From Microbacterium candidum (GTDB lineage: Bacteria > Actinomycetota > Actinomycetes > Actinomycetales > Microbacteriaceae): a DNA stretch of 64,000 bases. Every line of letters begins with the position of its first letter. The stretch's first letter is position 1. Position numbers and translations under genes: made by a program. Where the stretch lies: positions 806,001-870,000 of the forward strand of contig NZ_JASXSZ010000001.1 in assembly GCF_030315975.1 (NCBI RefSeq), given 5' to 3'. This document shows positions 17,441 to 25,894 of this stretch, one piece after another. The notes under the pieces are model-generated. The model had not been told where the DNA came from and did no database searches. It saw nothing but the letters and a program-made list of their open reading frames with translations.

Positions 17441-17460
17441 GTTCGGCCGCCGTGCCGAAC
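17441..17460. promoter_or_regulatory. Second palindrome in the sensor/ferric-reductase divergent region
   Basis: GTTCGGC (17441-17447) and its exact complement (17454-17460) are separated by six bases. It lies 11 bp beyond the first operator, between the divergent ArsR and ferric-reductase genes. It differs in sequence from the ArsR candidate site, so it may serve another regulator or be a leader hairpin of either transcript. Confidence 0.35.
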
Positions 17461-17547
17461 GATGCCCTCCCTATGAGGATTCCGTGAGGTGTCCGCATCC
17501 GCCCGATTCTCAGCGCTGTCTGTCATCGGCGGCCGGACGATCTCGGT

Positions 17548-18954
17548 ATGGCTTCGCTGGCATCCGCGTCCCTCCCCGACCTGCTTCCCGAGCGTCGGGG
17601 CGGTGCGCGCCGCGCCTGGAATCTGGCGGCCGTCGCGGTGATCTGGGCGACGAGCCTCGCGGTCCTCGTGCTGTGGGTGCACGGCGCGGGTGTGCAGGAC
17701 CTGTTCGCGATGAACGGCTACACGGTGACGACCCTGGGCCGGCTGACGGGGCTCGTCTCCGCCAATCTCCTGCTGTACCAGGTGCTGCTCATGGCGCGGG
17801 TGCCGATCTTCGAGCGTGGCTTCGGGCGCGACGGGATGACGCGGATGCATCGCCTCGTCGGCTTCTGGTCGTTCTGGCTTCTGGTCGCGCACATCGTGCT
17901 GATCACGATCGGCTACGCGATCACAGCGAACATCAACGTGTTCGTGCAGGCGTGGAACTTCGTGTGGGACTACCCGGGGATGCTGCTGGCCACCGCCGGC
18001 ACGATCCTCCTCATCATGATCGTGGTGACCTCGACGCGCCGCCGCCGCGCCAAGATGCGGTACGAGTCGTGGCACCTGCTGCACCTGTACGGGTACCTCG
18101 GCGTCGGCCTCGCCATCCCGCACATGCTGTGGACCGGCGGCGACTTCGTCGGCTCGACGCCGGCGACCGTGTACTGGTGGACGCTGTGGGCCGTGACCGC
18201 GGCGTGCGTCCTGTGGTTCCGGGTGACGGTGCCGCTGCTGCGCAGCCTCCGACACCAGCTGCGGGTCGTCGCCGTCGAGCGCGACGGTCGCGACGGCGTG
18301 GCGGTGCGGATGCGGGGACGCGCGGTGCACCGGCTCCGGGCCCTTCCCGGCCAGTTCTTCATCTGGCGGTTCCTCGACGGCCCCGGCTGGTCGCGCGGGC
18401 ACCCGTTCTCCCTGTCGGCTGCTCCGACCGGCGACGAGCTCGTCATCTCGGCCCGCCGCATCGGCGACGGGACGAACCGGCTGAGCCGGCTGCATCCCGG
18501 CACCCGTGTGCTGATCGAGGGTCCGTACGGCGGGATGACCGGAGAGACGCGGCAGGGTCCGAGGCTCCTCATGCTGGGCGCGGGCGCCGGTGTCGCACCG
18601 CTCGTGGCGATCCTCGAGTCCGAGCAGTATGCGCCGGGCGAGGCCATCCTCGTCACGCGCGACCACACGGACGCGCACACGATCCGCGGGCGTGAGATCA
18701 CGCGGCTCGTGTCGACCCGTGGACTGGTGCACTACTCATTGCACGGGCGCCGCGCACAGCACGGATCGACGTGGCTTCCCGCCTCGCATCAGGCGTGGGG
18801 CGGCGTCGAACTGCTCCGCCATATCGCTCCGGACCTGGAGTCCTACGACGTGTACCTCTGCGGTGCGGTGCCCTGGATGCGCAGCGTCGACCAGGACCTG
18901 CGCGCCGCGGGCGTGCGGTCCGACCGCATCCACAGCGAATCGTTCGACATCTGA
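17548..18954 (+). CDS. Ferric-reductase-like flavocytochrome, FAD/NAD(P)H oxidoreductase
   Basis: A 468-residue protein. The N-terminal half has about six helices with His-containing segments (MTRMHRLVGFWSFWLLVAHI, ESWHLLHLYGYLGVGLAIPH) that fit two b-haems of the ferric reductase transmembrane family. The C-terminal half is a ferredoxin-reductase module: HPFSLSAAP binds FAD, LGAGAGVAPLVAIL and YLCGAVPWM bind NAD(P)H. It should carry electrons from cytosolic NAD(P)H across the membrane. The FMN-binding protein gene follows 13 bp downstream and is the probable extracytoplasmic acceptor. Confidence 0.9.
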   Translation: MASLASASLPDLLPERRGGARRAWNLAAVAVIWATSLAVLVLWVHGAGVQDLFAMNGYTVTTLGRLTGLVSANLLLYQVLLMARVPIFERGFGRDGMTRMHRLVGFWSFWLLVAHIVLITIGYAITANINVFVQAWNFVWDYPGMLLATAGTILLIMIVVTSTRRRRAKMRYESWHLLHLYGYLGVGLAIPHMLWTGGDFVGSTPATVYWWTLWAVTAACVLWFRVTVPLLRSLRHQLRVVAVERDGRDGVAVRMRGRAVHRLRALPGQFFIWRFLDGPGWSRGHPFSLSAAPTGDELVISARRIGDGTNRLSRLHPGTRVLIEGPYGGMTGETRQGPRLLMLGAGAGVAPLVAILESEQYAPGEAILVTRDHTDAHTIRGREITRLVSTRGLVHYSLHGRRAQHGSTWLPASHQAWGGVELLRHIAPDLESYDVYLCGAVPWMRSVDQDLRAAGVRSDRIHSESFDI

Positions 18955-18967
18955 ACCGGGAGCCGAC

Positions 18968-19519
18968 ATGAAGAAGATCGTCTGGAGCATCCTCGCCACC
19001 GTCGCCGGCGTCGTCCTGCTCTTCAGCTACCGCACCTCCCTCGACCAGACCATCGCAGCGCCCGTCTCGAGCGGCACCGTCCCTAAGACGACGACGGCGC
19101 CTGCCGCGGCTCCGACGGCCGCCGCATCCCCGTCTGCGTCTGCGGCATCCGGTTCCTCGGGCTCGGCCGGTTCCTCCGGCTCTTCGGGCTCGACGGGGAC
19201 GTCCGGCTCTTCAGGCACGACCACCACGACCAGCGGCCTGAAGAACGGCACGTTCACCGGGCAGTCGACGGACACCCCGTACGGGCCTGTGCAGGTGAAG
19301 ATCACCGTTGCGAGCGGCATCATCACGAAGGTCGACGTTCCGCGGTATCCGGACAGCGGCGGACGCGACCAGGAGATCAACTCGTACGCGCTCCCGCAGC
19401 TCGTATCCGAGACCGTCCAGGCGCAGAGCGCGCAGATCGACATGGTCTCCGGCGCGACGTACACGAGCCAGGGCTACGTGCAGTCGCTCCAGAGCGCGAT
19501 CGACGCGGCGCACGCCTGA
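18968..19519 (+). CDS. Membrane-anchored FMN-binding domain protein
   Basis: A 183-residue exported protein: one N-terminal membrane anchor (residues 4-21), a long Ala/Ser/Gly/Thr linker (about 38-90), then an FMN_bind domain. The motif SGATYTS at 161-167 matches the site where ApbE attaches FMN to threonine (T164) in RnfG/NqrC and related proteins. Together with the upstream flavocytochrome it looks like a two-component route for moving electrons to the outside of the membrane. No apbE gene is present in the window, so flavinylation would depend on a gene elsewhere. Confidence 0.9.
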   Translation: MKKIVWSILATVAGVVLLFSYRTSLDQTIAAPVSSGTVPKTTTAPAAAPTAAASPSASAASGSSGSAGSSGSSGSTGTSGSSGTTTTTSGLKNGTFTGQSTDTPYGPVQVKITVASGIITKVDVPRYPDSGGRDQEINSYALPQLVSETVQAQSAQIDMVSGATYTSQGYVQSLQSAIDAAHA

Positions 19520-19689
19520 GCCGCCGCGTGCCCGCGGCGCGCCCGTCCCCCGCGCGACGGAGCCATGACGTCGAGACCGGGGGTTCGCGTCGAGACCGGG
19601 GGTGGAGCACCTGGTCTCGACCGCAGCCCCCTGGTTCGCCGGCCGAGCGGGATGCGGCGTGGGTGCGGGCGCCGCGGCGCCTGCACTGA
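19520..19689. other. Intergenic region with short direct and inverted repeats
   Basis: The gap between the convergent FMN-binding and histidine kinase genes has a 16-bp direct repeat (CGTCGAGACCGGGGGT at 19569 and 19588) followed by an inverted copy of part of it (GGTCTCGAC near 19613). These can form alternative hairpins and probably help terminate one or both transcripts. No gene is evident. Confidence 0.5.
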
Positions 19690-20667
19690 TCAGCGCGCGG
19701 CGGGCAGTGACAGCAGGAACGTCGTCCCCTCCGCCGACGTCGAGTCGATCGCCACCGTCCCGTCATAGCGGTTCGCGACATCGCGGACGAGGGCGAGACC
19801 GAGGCCGAAACCGCGGCGGCGTCCCGTGTCCGCGCCCCGCGCGAACCGCTCGAACACGCGGTCGCGATCCTCCGCCGCGACGCCCGGCCCCTGATCGGCG
19901 ACGCGGATCTCGACCGAGCGCCCGTCGCGCTCCGCGGTCACGACGACCGTGGCCCCGGCAGGTGAGTGCTGCACCGCGTTGTCGAGGAGCGCGACGCACA
20001 GGCGGGTCAGCGTGACCGCAGGCACCGCGACGTGGGGCGCTCCGGCCGCCGCGTGCTCGAGCGCGACGCCCGCCTCGTCGGCGATGGGGCGCACGGTGTC
20101 GACGGCCGCGGCGATCGCGGCGTGCACGTCGGCGGGCTCCGCGCTCGCGGGGGCGTGGTCGTCCTGCGCGGCGAGCAGCAGCTCCGTGAGGATGTCGTCC
20201 ATCGCGGAGGCATCCCGTCGCAGTCGTTGGATGGTGTCGTCGATCGGCTCCCCGCGCGCATGGCGGCGCTGCAGGATCTGCACGCGGCTCGTCAGCGCGG
20301 TCAGCGGCGTGCGCAGTTCGTGGCTCGCGTCGGCGAGGAAGTTCCGCTGCACCCGCAGGGCCTCCCCGAGCGGGCGCACCGCCTGGCGCGCCGCCAGCCA
20401 CGCCACGAGGCCCAGCAGCACGACCCCGACGATGCCGAGCAGCACGACCCACGGCAGGACGCGGTCGACGTCCACGACGATGTGATCGGGGTTGGTGCCG
20501 CGCGGGTCGTCCGGGTCGGGTCCACCTTCCGGACGTGCGGTCAGGAGGATGACGGCGACGAGGATGCCGACCCCCACAGCCAGCACGACCGCCGACGCGA
20601 TCCCGGTCCACAGCGCGATCTGCCCTGCGGATCTGCGCACGCGCCGCTCGTCGGGGGAGTCGCTCAC
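19690..20667 (-). CDS. Sensor histidine kinase
   Basis: A 325-residue two-component sensor. Two helices (about 22-43 and 72-93) flank a very short extracytoplasmic loop of roughly 28 residues rich in Asp and Pro. The H-box FLADASHELRTPLTAL has the phosphorylated H116. The catalytic domain shows DNAVQHSP (N box), DQGPGV (G1) and GFGLGLALV (G2). GTG at 20667 overlaps the response regulator stop (GTGA). The tiny loop suggests it senses within the membrane or through a partner, as in intramembrane-sensing kinases. The signal is unknown. Confidence 0.92.
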   Translation of the reverse strand: MSDSPDERRVRRSAGQIALWTGIASAVVLAVGVGILVAVILLTARPEGGPDPDDPRGTNPDHIVVDVDRVLPWVVLLGIVGVVLLGLVAWLAARQAVRPLGEALRVQRNFLADASHELRTPLTALTSRVQILQRRHARGEPIDDTIQRLRRDASAMDDILTELLLAAQDDHAPASAEPADVHAAIAAAVDTVRPIADEAGVALEHAAAGAPHVAVPAVTLTRLCVALLDNAVQHSPAGATVVVTAERDGRSVEIRVADQGPGVAAEDRDRVFERFARGADTGRRRGFGLGLALVRDVANRYDGTVAIDSTSAEGTTFLLSLPAAR

Positions 20668-21332
20668 GAGGGCATCCCCAGCCGATATCCGCGGCCCCGC
20701 ACGGTCTCGATCATCTCGGGCGTCGTCTTGCGGCGGATGTAGTGCACGTACGTGTCGACGGCGCCCACACCGTCCGCCGTGGTGAACACGACCTGCATGA
20801 TCTCCTCGCGGCTGAACACGCGCTCGGGGCTCGCGGACAGCAGCTCCAACAGCGCGTTCTCGGTCGCCGTGAGCGTCACACGCAGGCCGGATGGCGAGTG
20901 CACCGCCTGGGAATCGGGCACGAAGATCCACTCGCCGACCTCGCGCCGGCGTCCTTCGGCCTGGAATCCGCGACGCAGCGCGCGCAGTCGCGCGAGCAGC
21001 TCGTCGAAGTCGAACGGCTTCGTGAGGTAGTCGTTGGCGCCCGCATCCAGTCCTTCGACGCGGTCCGGGACATTGCCGAGCGCGGTGAGCATCAAGATCG
21101 GCGTCGTGATCCGGGCCGTGCGGATCGCTTCGACGAGGCTCGCACCGTCGCGGCCCGGCAGCCGGCGGTCGACGACCATGACGTCGTACCGGTTGCGCAG
21201 CGCCCATTGCAGGGCGACCTCGCCGTCGGCGACATGGTCGATCCGGTACGCGTCGGAGAGCGCCTCGATCGTCATCTCGGCGATGTCCGCGTCGTCCTCG
21301 ACGTACAGCAGCGCCGGCAGCGCCTCGCTCAT
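20664..21332 (-). CDS. OmpR-family response regulator
   Basis: A 222-residue regulator with a receiver domain (phosphoacceptor D55 in VMVVDRRLPG, acidic pocket VEDD at 11-14, LTKPF lysine) and a C-terminal winged helix ending in VDTYVHYIRRK and VRGRGYRLGMPS. The start at 21332 is set by a GAGGAGGTG ribosome site; two upstream ATGs in frame lack one. It precedes and overlaps its histidine kinase. Targets are not evident; the divergent cation transporter gene is one possibility. Confidence 0.93.
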   Translation of the reverse strand: MSEALPALLYVEDDADIAEMTIEALSDAYRIDHVADGEVALQWALRNRYDVMVVDRRLPGRDGASLVEAIRTARITTPILMLTALGNVPDRVEGLDAGANDYLTKPFDFDELLARLRALRRGFQAEGRRREVGEWIFVPDSQAVHSPSGLRVTLTATENALLELLSASPERVFSREEIMQVVFTTADGVGAVDTYVHYIRRKTTPEMIETVRGRGYRLGMPS

Positions 21333-21421
21333 CCGCACACCTCCTCGCGCCCATGACATCACCTGCGATCTAAGACGGCGCCCAGGAATGTCGCAATGCC
21401 CGGGTCCGGCAGGATGGACCG

Positions 21422-22084
21422 GTGACCGACGAGAAGGATGCGCAGCCGCCGACCCCGCGCTGGAGCCAGCGACGACGCATCCTCATCGTCCTGTGTCTCA
21501 ATGCGGCGCTCATCGTCGGGCTCGTGGTCGCCGGAGTCGTCGCGAACTCGGTCAGCGTCCTCGCGGCGGCGGGCGACACCATCGCCGACTGCGTCGGACT
21601 CGTCCTCGGGCTCATCGCCATCCGGTTGCGCGACCGCGACCCCGATCATCCGCACGCGAACCGCCCGATCGCCATCGTGGCCCTGATCAATGCCGTGTTC
21701 CTGCTCATCGTGACGGCGACCGTCGTCGCGGAGGCTGTGGCGCGCCTGCTGGAGGGGTCGCCGCCGGTCGAGGGCCTTCCGGTCGTGATCGTCGCCGTCA
21801 TCACGATGGTGGTGATGCTCGTCGGCGCCGTCGTCCTCGGAAGGTCGGCCGCCGACGAGGATCTGCACATGCGGTCAGTCCTGATCGATGCGCTCGCGGA
21901 TGCCGCATCCGCTGCCGCGATCGCCGTCGCAGGCGCCGTCATCCTCGTCACGAACGGCTTCTACTGGCTGGATCCCGTGCTCGCGCTCGCCGTGTCCGCG
22001 CTCATCGCGATCGCCGCGGTCCAGCTGCTCGTCAAAGCGATCGCCGCTCTCCGCGGCAAGGACGTCGACTTCGACGACGACTGA
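21422..22084 (+). CDS. CDF-type cation transporter lacking the cytoplasmic domain
   Basis: A 220-residue protein with about six helices. Acidic metal-site residues appear in AAAGDTIADCVG (helix 2) and LIDALADAASAAAIAVAG (helix 5), as in cation diffusion facilitators, but the Asp-rich end (GKDVDFDDD) replaces the usual C-terminal domain. Translation starts at GTG 21422. It stands alone and divergent from the response regulator. It is a second short CDF in this window; the ion is unknown. Confidence 0.8.
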   Translation: MTDEKDAQPPTPRWSQRRRILIVLCLNAALIVGLVVAGVVANSVSVLAAAGDTIADCVGLVLGLIAIRLRDRDPDHPHANRPIAIVALINAVFLLIVTATVVAEAVARLLEGSPPVEGLPVVIVAVITMVVMLVGAVVLGRSAADEDLHMRSVLIDALADAASAAAIAVAGAVILVTNGFYWLDPVLALAVSALIAIAAVQLLVKAIAALRGKDVDFDDD

Positions 22085-22128
22085 GGGATGCCGGCAGCCG
22101 GCCGGCGGATGGGGGCGCCGCATCCAGG

Positions 22129-22920
22129 ATGCGCTCAACCCGGCGTGAGACGGTGGTCCTCGTGACTTCGACCCGCCGCTCGCTCGCCGCCGACCCCCGT
22201 ACCCGGCTCTCCCGGCTCCCGGCTCCGCAGCATTGGCTCCTCGTCAGCCTCATCGGCACGGTCGCCATCCTCGCGCTGGGCTTCGCCGTGAAGCTCACTC
22301 CCGGCGTCCTGCCTGCGGAGCTCGCCCTCGACGAGGGGCTCACCGACATCCAGCAGCCGTTCCTGAACGCGGTCGGCATCGGTCTCTCGACGATCTTCTC
22401 GCCGGCCGGTGCGGTCGTCCTGCTCGCGCTGTCGTTCCTCTTCCTGCTGTTCGTGCGCCGCGCTCCCGTCAACGCGTTCGCGTTCACAGGCCTCGCCGCC
22501 TTCTGCTGGCTGAGTTCCGAGCTGTTCAAACTCGTCGTCGCCGAGCCGCGCCCGAACGGCGCGCTGCTCGACCATCCGCTCCTCGCCGAGATCGGCCACG
22601 ACAGCTTCCCGAGCGGCCATACGACGTTCATCGCGTCGTACGCGATCGCGTGCTGGGTGCTCGCCCGCCGCGCCCGGTGGGAGGTCCCGACGATCGTCGG
22701 CGGCGTCGCGGCGGTTCTCATCATGGGCGCCGCGCGGTTGTACGTCAGCGGTCACTACCTGACCGACGTCATCGGGTCGGTGCTCGTCGCCGCCACCGCG
22801 GCGGTGTTCTTCGCCGGAGTCTGGAATCTCATCGGGATGCCGATCCTGCGGTGGCTGCCCGTCATCGATCGACTCGGGCCGATCCCGGGGCGGCAGTCGG
22901 CGAGAGCCGTCACGGCGTAG
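22129..22920 (+). CDS. PAP2-family membrane phosphatase
   Basis: A 263-residue protein with about six helices and the three phosphatidic acid phosphatase motifs: KLVVAEPRP (K-x6-RP type), SFPSGHTTF (PSGH) and ARLYVSGHYLTD (R-x5-H). The family dephosphorylates lipid phosphates such as undecaprenyl pyrophosphate or phosphatidic acid on the outer membrane face. The ATG at 22129 is the longest reasonable start; GTG codons at 22153 and 22162 are alternatives that would drop up to 11 Arg/Thr-rich residues. Confidence 0.88.
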   Translation: MRSTRRETVVLVTSTRRSLAADPRTRLSRLPAPQHWLLVSLIGTVAILALGFAVKLTPGVLPAELALDEGLTDIQQPFLNAVGIGLSTIFSPAGAVVLLALSFLFLLFVRRAPVNAFAFTGLAAFCWLSSELFKLVVAEPRPNGALLDHPLLAEIGHDSFPSGHTTFIASYAIACWVLARRARWEVPTIVGGVAAVLIMGAARLYVSGHYLTDVIGSVLVAATAAVFFAGVWNLIGMPILRWLPVIDRLGPIPGRQSARAVTA

Positions 22921-23484
22921 TCGACACGGGCGGCATTCCGGGGGGATGATCGACACCCGGCGAGGGCGGCAGAGTCCGGACGCATGAAGTGGCACATAGC
23001 GTCGTGATAGCGTGTTCACGTACATCTGCGACTTCCGGTCCTGTCATGTCTCCGCGACGACCGCAGTCCCCGGCGCCTGATCCACGATCAGCGTGCGCCC
23101 CGTCTCTCCATATCGTGACCATGCCGATGGCGGCCAGGTCACCCATCCGATCGGCTTCTCATCTCTCTTTCCGTACCTGCTGTCCCCCCGCCTCCCGTCC
23201 TCCGCTGGCTCCAAGCCGCCGACGATGTGCACGTCGCCACGCGCGACGGCGAATTCGCCGGCCACGTCGTCGCGGATGACGATCTCGGCTTCCTCGTCTT
23301 CGGCTCCGTCGGGCATCGACTCGGTCGATGGTCCTCGCTCGCCGCCGCGCGCGCCGCGCTCGAGGCGGATGCCGACCCCTGGGCCGCGGAAGCCTCCGCA
23401 TCCCGCACCCGCACTCCGCGACGGCGCCGCCGCCGCGGTATCACGGATCACTCCCGTGGTCCCAGACAACGAAGGAATGACGTC
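22921..23484 (+). other. Cold-shock gene leader with possible small ORF
   Basis: This 560-bp stretch has no certain gene. From GTG 23227 a protein-like frame runs to the cold-shock gene without a stop: [17 protein letters not shown], then [20 protein letters not shown], then an Arg-rich tail. It has no ribosome site of its own. Adding one C to the C-run at about 23183-23188 would join it to an upstream open frame beginning near 23092. It may therefore be a small gene with a frameshift, a sequencing error, or untranslated leader of the cold-shock mRNA. Confidence 0.4.
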
Positions 23485-23688
23485 ATGGCCACTGGCACCG
23501 TCAAATGGTTCAACTCCGACAAGGGTTACGGTTTCATCGCTCCCGATGACGGCTCGGCCGACCTGTTCGCGCACTTCAGCGCGATCCAGGGCTCCGGTCA
23601 CCGCAACCTCGAGGAGAACCAGAAGGTCGAGTACGACGCTGAGCAGGGTCAGAAGGGCCCGCAGGCGGCGAACATCCGCCCGCTCTGA
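23485..23688 (+). CDS. cspA: Cold shock protein
   Basis: A 67-residue single cold-shock domain, the usual length. RNP1 is KGYGFI and RNP2 is DLFAHF; it starts [10 protein letters not shown] as in actinobacterial CspA proteins and binds single-stranded nucleic acids as an RNA chaperone. The start at 23485 follows a GAAGGA ribosome site, although the frame stays open far upstream. A strong hairpin terminator follows 16 bp after the stop, so it is probably a monocistronic, highly expressed gene with a long leader. Confidence 0.96.
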   Translation: MATGTVKWFNSDKGYGFIAPDDGSADLFAHFSAIQGSGHRNLEENQKVEYDAEQGQKGPQAANIRPL

Positions 23689-23704
23689 GCGAGCGCTGAC
23701 CTGG

Positions 23705-23745
23705 GCGGGTCGGTGGGCTTCGGCCCGCCGGCCCGCTCTGTCTTT
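23705..23745 (+). terminator. Rho-independent terminator after the cold-shock gene
   Basis: A 14-bp stem (left arm 23705-23718, right arm 23723-23736, two G-U pairs in RNA) closes a TTCG tetraloop. GCTCTGTCTTT follows. Stability, tetraloop and T-rich tail mark it as an intrinsic terminator. Confidence 0.85.
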
Positions 23746-23851
23746 CCCAGCGCATGCCGGTCGTCTATTCAGGTTGGGGCATGAACGCTGACGTAGCGTG
23801 GGCGGGAAGCAATCGGCATCCGCCTGTGGCTTCACCCCATCCCTCTCGCGG

Positions 23852-24985
23852 ATGGCCAATGCAAAGGCGCCGATCATCTCCTCGACACCCGCGATCGCAC
23901 CTTCTCGGCTCGGACCCGTCCGGCAGACCTACGCGCGGGCGGAGGACTTCCCGCCGATCACCCGCGCCTACACCCACGTCTCGGAAGTCGTGCGAGAGAC
24001 GGGCCTCCTGCGGCGCACACCGTGGTTCTACTGGCTCGTGGGCGCGGCGCTCGCCGTCGCGTTCGGCGGCGCCATCACCGGCTTCATCCTGCTGGGCGAG
24101 AGCTGGTTCCAGCTGCTCATCGCCGGGGCGCTCGGCATCCTCTTCACCCAGGTGGCGTTCCTCGCGCATGAGGCCGCCCATCGTCAGATCCTGGTGACCG
24201 GACCGGCGAACGATCGCCTCGCGCGGGTGCTCGGCGCCATCGTCGGCATGAGCTACTCCTGGTGGGACTCCAAGCACAGCCGCCACCACGCGAATCCCAA
24301 CCGGGTCGGGAAGGACCCGGACATCGAGGTCGACACCATCTCGTTCCTGGATGAGGACGCCGCTCAGGCTCGCGGTCTGCGTCGTCTCATCACCCGCAAG
24401 CAGGGGTGGCTCTTCTTCCCGCTCCTCACGCTCGAGGGGTTCAACCTCCACTTCCTGAGCATCCGCCACCTGGTCCGCCGGGAGCCCGTCAAGGGCCGCT
24501 GGGCGGAGCTCGGGATGCTGACCCTGCGTTTCGCCCTGGTGCTGACGCCGGTCTTCCTGTTCCTCCCGCTCGGGATGGCATTCGCCTTCGTCGGCGTCAT
24601 GTCCGCGATCTTCGGCGTGTACATGGGTGCCTCGTTCGCTCCGAACCACAAGGGCATGGCCATCATCGCGCCGGACGCGAAGCTCGACTTCTTCTCGAAG
24701 CAGGTCAGGACCTCTCGGAACATCCGCGGCGGCTGGTGGGCGACCTGGCTCATGGGCGGCCTCAACTATCAGGTGGAGCACCACCTCTTCCCGAGCATGG
24801 CGCGACCGCATCTCGCGAAGGCGCGGGAGATCGTCCGCGACTACTGCGCCGTGAACGACGTGCCGTACACCGAGACGTCGCTGGGGCGTTCGTATGCGAT
24901 CGTGATCGACTACCTGAACCGCGTCGGGCTTGCGGCGCGCGACCCCTTCGACTGCCCCGTCACCGCTCAGTACCGGCGGGCCTGA
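23852..24985 (+). CDS. Membrane fatty acid desaturase
   Basis: A 377-residue desaturase with about four membrane spans. The three histidine boxes for the di-iron centre are HEAAH (106-110), HSRHH (142-146) and QVEHH (307-311), the pattern of DesA3-like acyl-CoA or acyl-lipid desaturases. It introduces a double bond into a membrane-lipid acyl chain using oxygen and electrons from a reductase not seen here. The ATG at 23852 is preferred although its ribosome site is weak; an in-frame upstream start at 23798 is possible. Proximity to the cold-shock gene suggests, but does not prove, a low-temperature membrane role. Confidence 0.92.
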   Translation: MANAKAPIISSTPAIAPSRLGPVRQTYARAEDFPPITRAYTHVSEVVRETGLLRRTPWFYWLVGAALAVAFGGAITGFILLGESWFQLLIAGALGILFTQVAFLAHEAAHRQILVTGPANDRLARVLGAIVGMSYSWWDSKHSRHHANPNRVGKDPDIEVDTISFLDEDAAQARGLRRLITRKQGWLFFPLLTLEGFNLHFLSIRHLVRREPVKGRWAELGMLTLRFALVLTPVFLFLPLGMAFAFVGVMSAIFGVYMGASFAPNHKGMAIIAPDAKLDFFSKQVRTSRNIRGGWWATWLMGGLNYQVEHHLFPSMARPHLAKAREIVRDYCAVNDVPYTETSLGRSYAIVIDYLNRVGLAARDPFDCPVTAQYRRA

Positions 24986-25029
24986 ACGCAGGGGGTGCCG
25001 GAGGCACGCGTGCGGCGTATGGTGGCCGG

Positions 25030-25398
25030 ATGCGCTGGCTGCTGCGGATCGGATGGATCTGCCTGCTCGTCGTGAGCCTCGGCATCCTCGTCTTCGGCCT
25101 CGTGATCGCGATCGTGCCGATGGGCGCCGACGAACTCGTCTACCGCGCTGACGGGCTCGCGTCGATCGGCTTCGGGCTCTTCGGAGCGCTCATCGCGATC
25201 GGACCGTACCGCAGCCGCGAGCGCTGGGCGTGGTTCGCGTTCTGGATCTACCCGGTGTTCTGGGCGATCCACCTCGTCGCGGGCCCTCCGCCCGGCAAGG
25301 ACCACATCCACCAGGTCGTGTTCATCGTCCTGTCGCTCGTCGGTCTGCTGCTGCCGGTGCGCGCGTTCTTCCCTGCGCGTGAGCCGGCGCACCCCTGA
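25030..25398 (+). CDS. Small membrane protein of unknown function
   Basis: A 122-residue protein with four hydrophobic segments, starting MRWLLRIGWICLLVVSLGIL. There is a conserved-looking aromatic stretch RSRERWAWFAFWIYPVFWAIH. I do not recognise a family. The start at 25030 is the first ATG of the membrane-like part; no clear ribosome site is seen. Its stop abuts the convergent VOC gene stop with no spacing. Confidence 0.65.
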   Translation: MRWLLRIGWICLLVVSLGILVFGLVIAIVPMGADELVYRADGLASIGFGLFGALIAIGPYRSRERWAWFAFWIYPVFWAIHLVAGPPPGKDHIHQVVFIVLSLVGLLLPVRAFFPAREPAHP

Positions 25399-25794
25399 TC
25401 AGCCGGCGGAGAGGACCGAGAGGACGTTGCCGGCCGGGTCGGTGAACCATGCGATGTCGGGGCCGCGATCGGGGCCGCCGTGGACGATCCCCTTGGCGTC
25501 CGTGCCGAAGTCGGGGTCGGTGTAGATCTTCGTGACGACGCCGCGCGCGTTGAGCTCGTCGACGGCGGCCTCCACGTCGGCGACCGGGAAGTTCAGGATC
25601 GTGAAGCTCGCGGGAGTGTGGTTCGGCTTCGGGTACACGAGGATCGAGCCGCCCTGCGGGAGGCGGATGTCGAGCATGCCCATCGGGTTCGTCGACACCT
25701 CCAAGCCGAGGGTCTCGCCGTAGAAGGTGCGGGCGGCTTCGATGTCGTCGACGCTGAAGCCGCTGAACACGCCGGAGGTCTGGAATGCGGTCAT
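25399..25794 (-). CDS. VOC/glyoxalase-fold protein
   Basis: A 131-residue single-domain vicinal oxygen chelate protein with two paired beta-alpha-beta-beta-beta units: [21 protein letters not shown] at the front and [16 protein letters not shown] at the end. Members include glyoxalases, dioxygenases and resistance proteins; the reaction cannot be assigned. The start at 25794 is the ATG closest to the domain. It is divergent from the acyl-CoA operon with a 100-bp promoter region between them. Confidence 0.8.
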   Translation of the reverse strand: MTAFQTSGVFSGFSVDDIEAARTFYGETLGLEVSTNPMGMLDIRLPQGGSILVYPKPNHTPASFTILNFPVADVEAAVDELNARGVVTKIYTDPDFGTDAKGIVHGGPDRGPDIAWFTDPAGNVLSVLSAG

Positions 25795-25894
25795 GGTCCC
25801 AGCATCCCTTGCGACCCGGAGCCCGTCCACCCCTTGGCGCGAGGGGGTATCGTCGCGCTGGACACCCTCGCTGACGCTTCCCGGAAGGACACCC

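Noticed and set aside
23227..23688. 153-residue extended cold-shock protein
   Set aside because: The standard 67-residue form has its own ribosome site and the usual family length; the extension lacks a ribosome site, so it was kept only as a finding.
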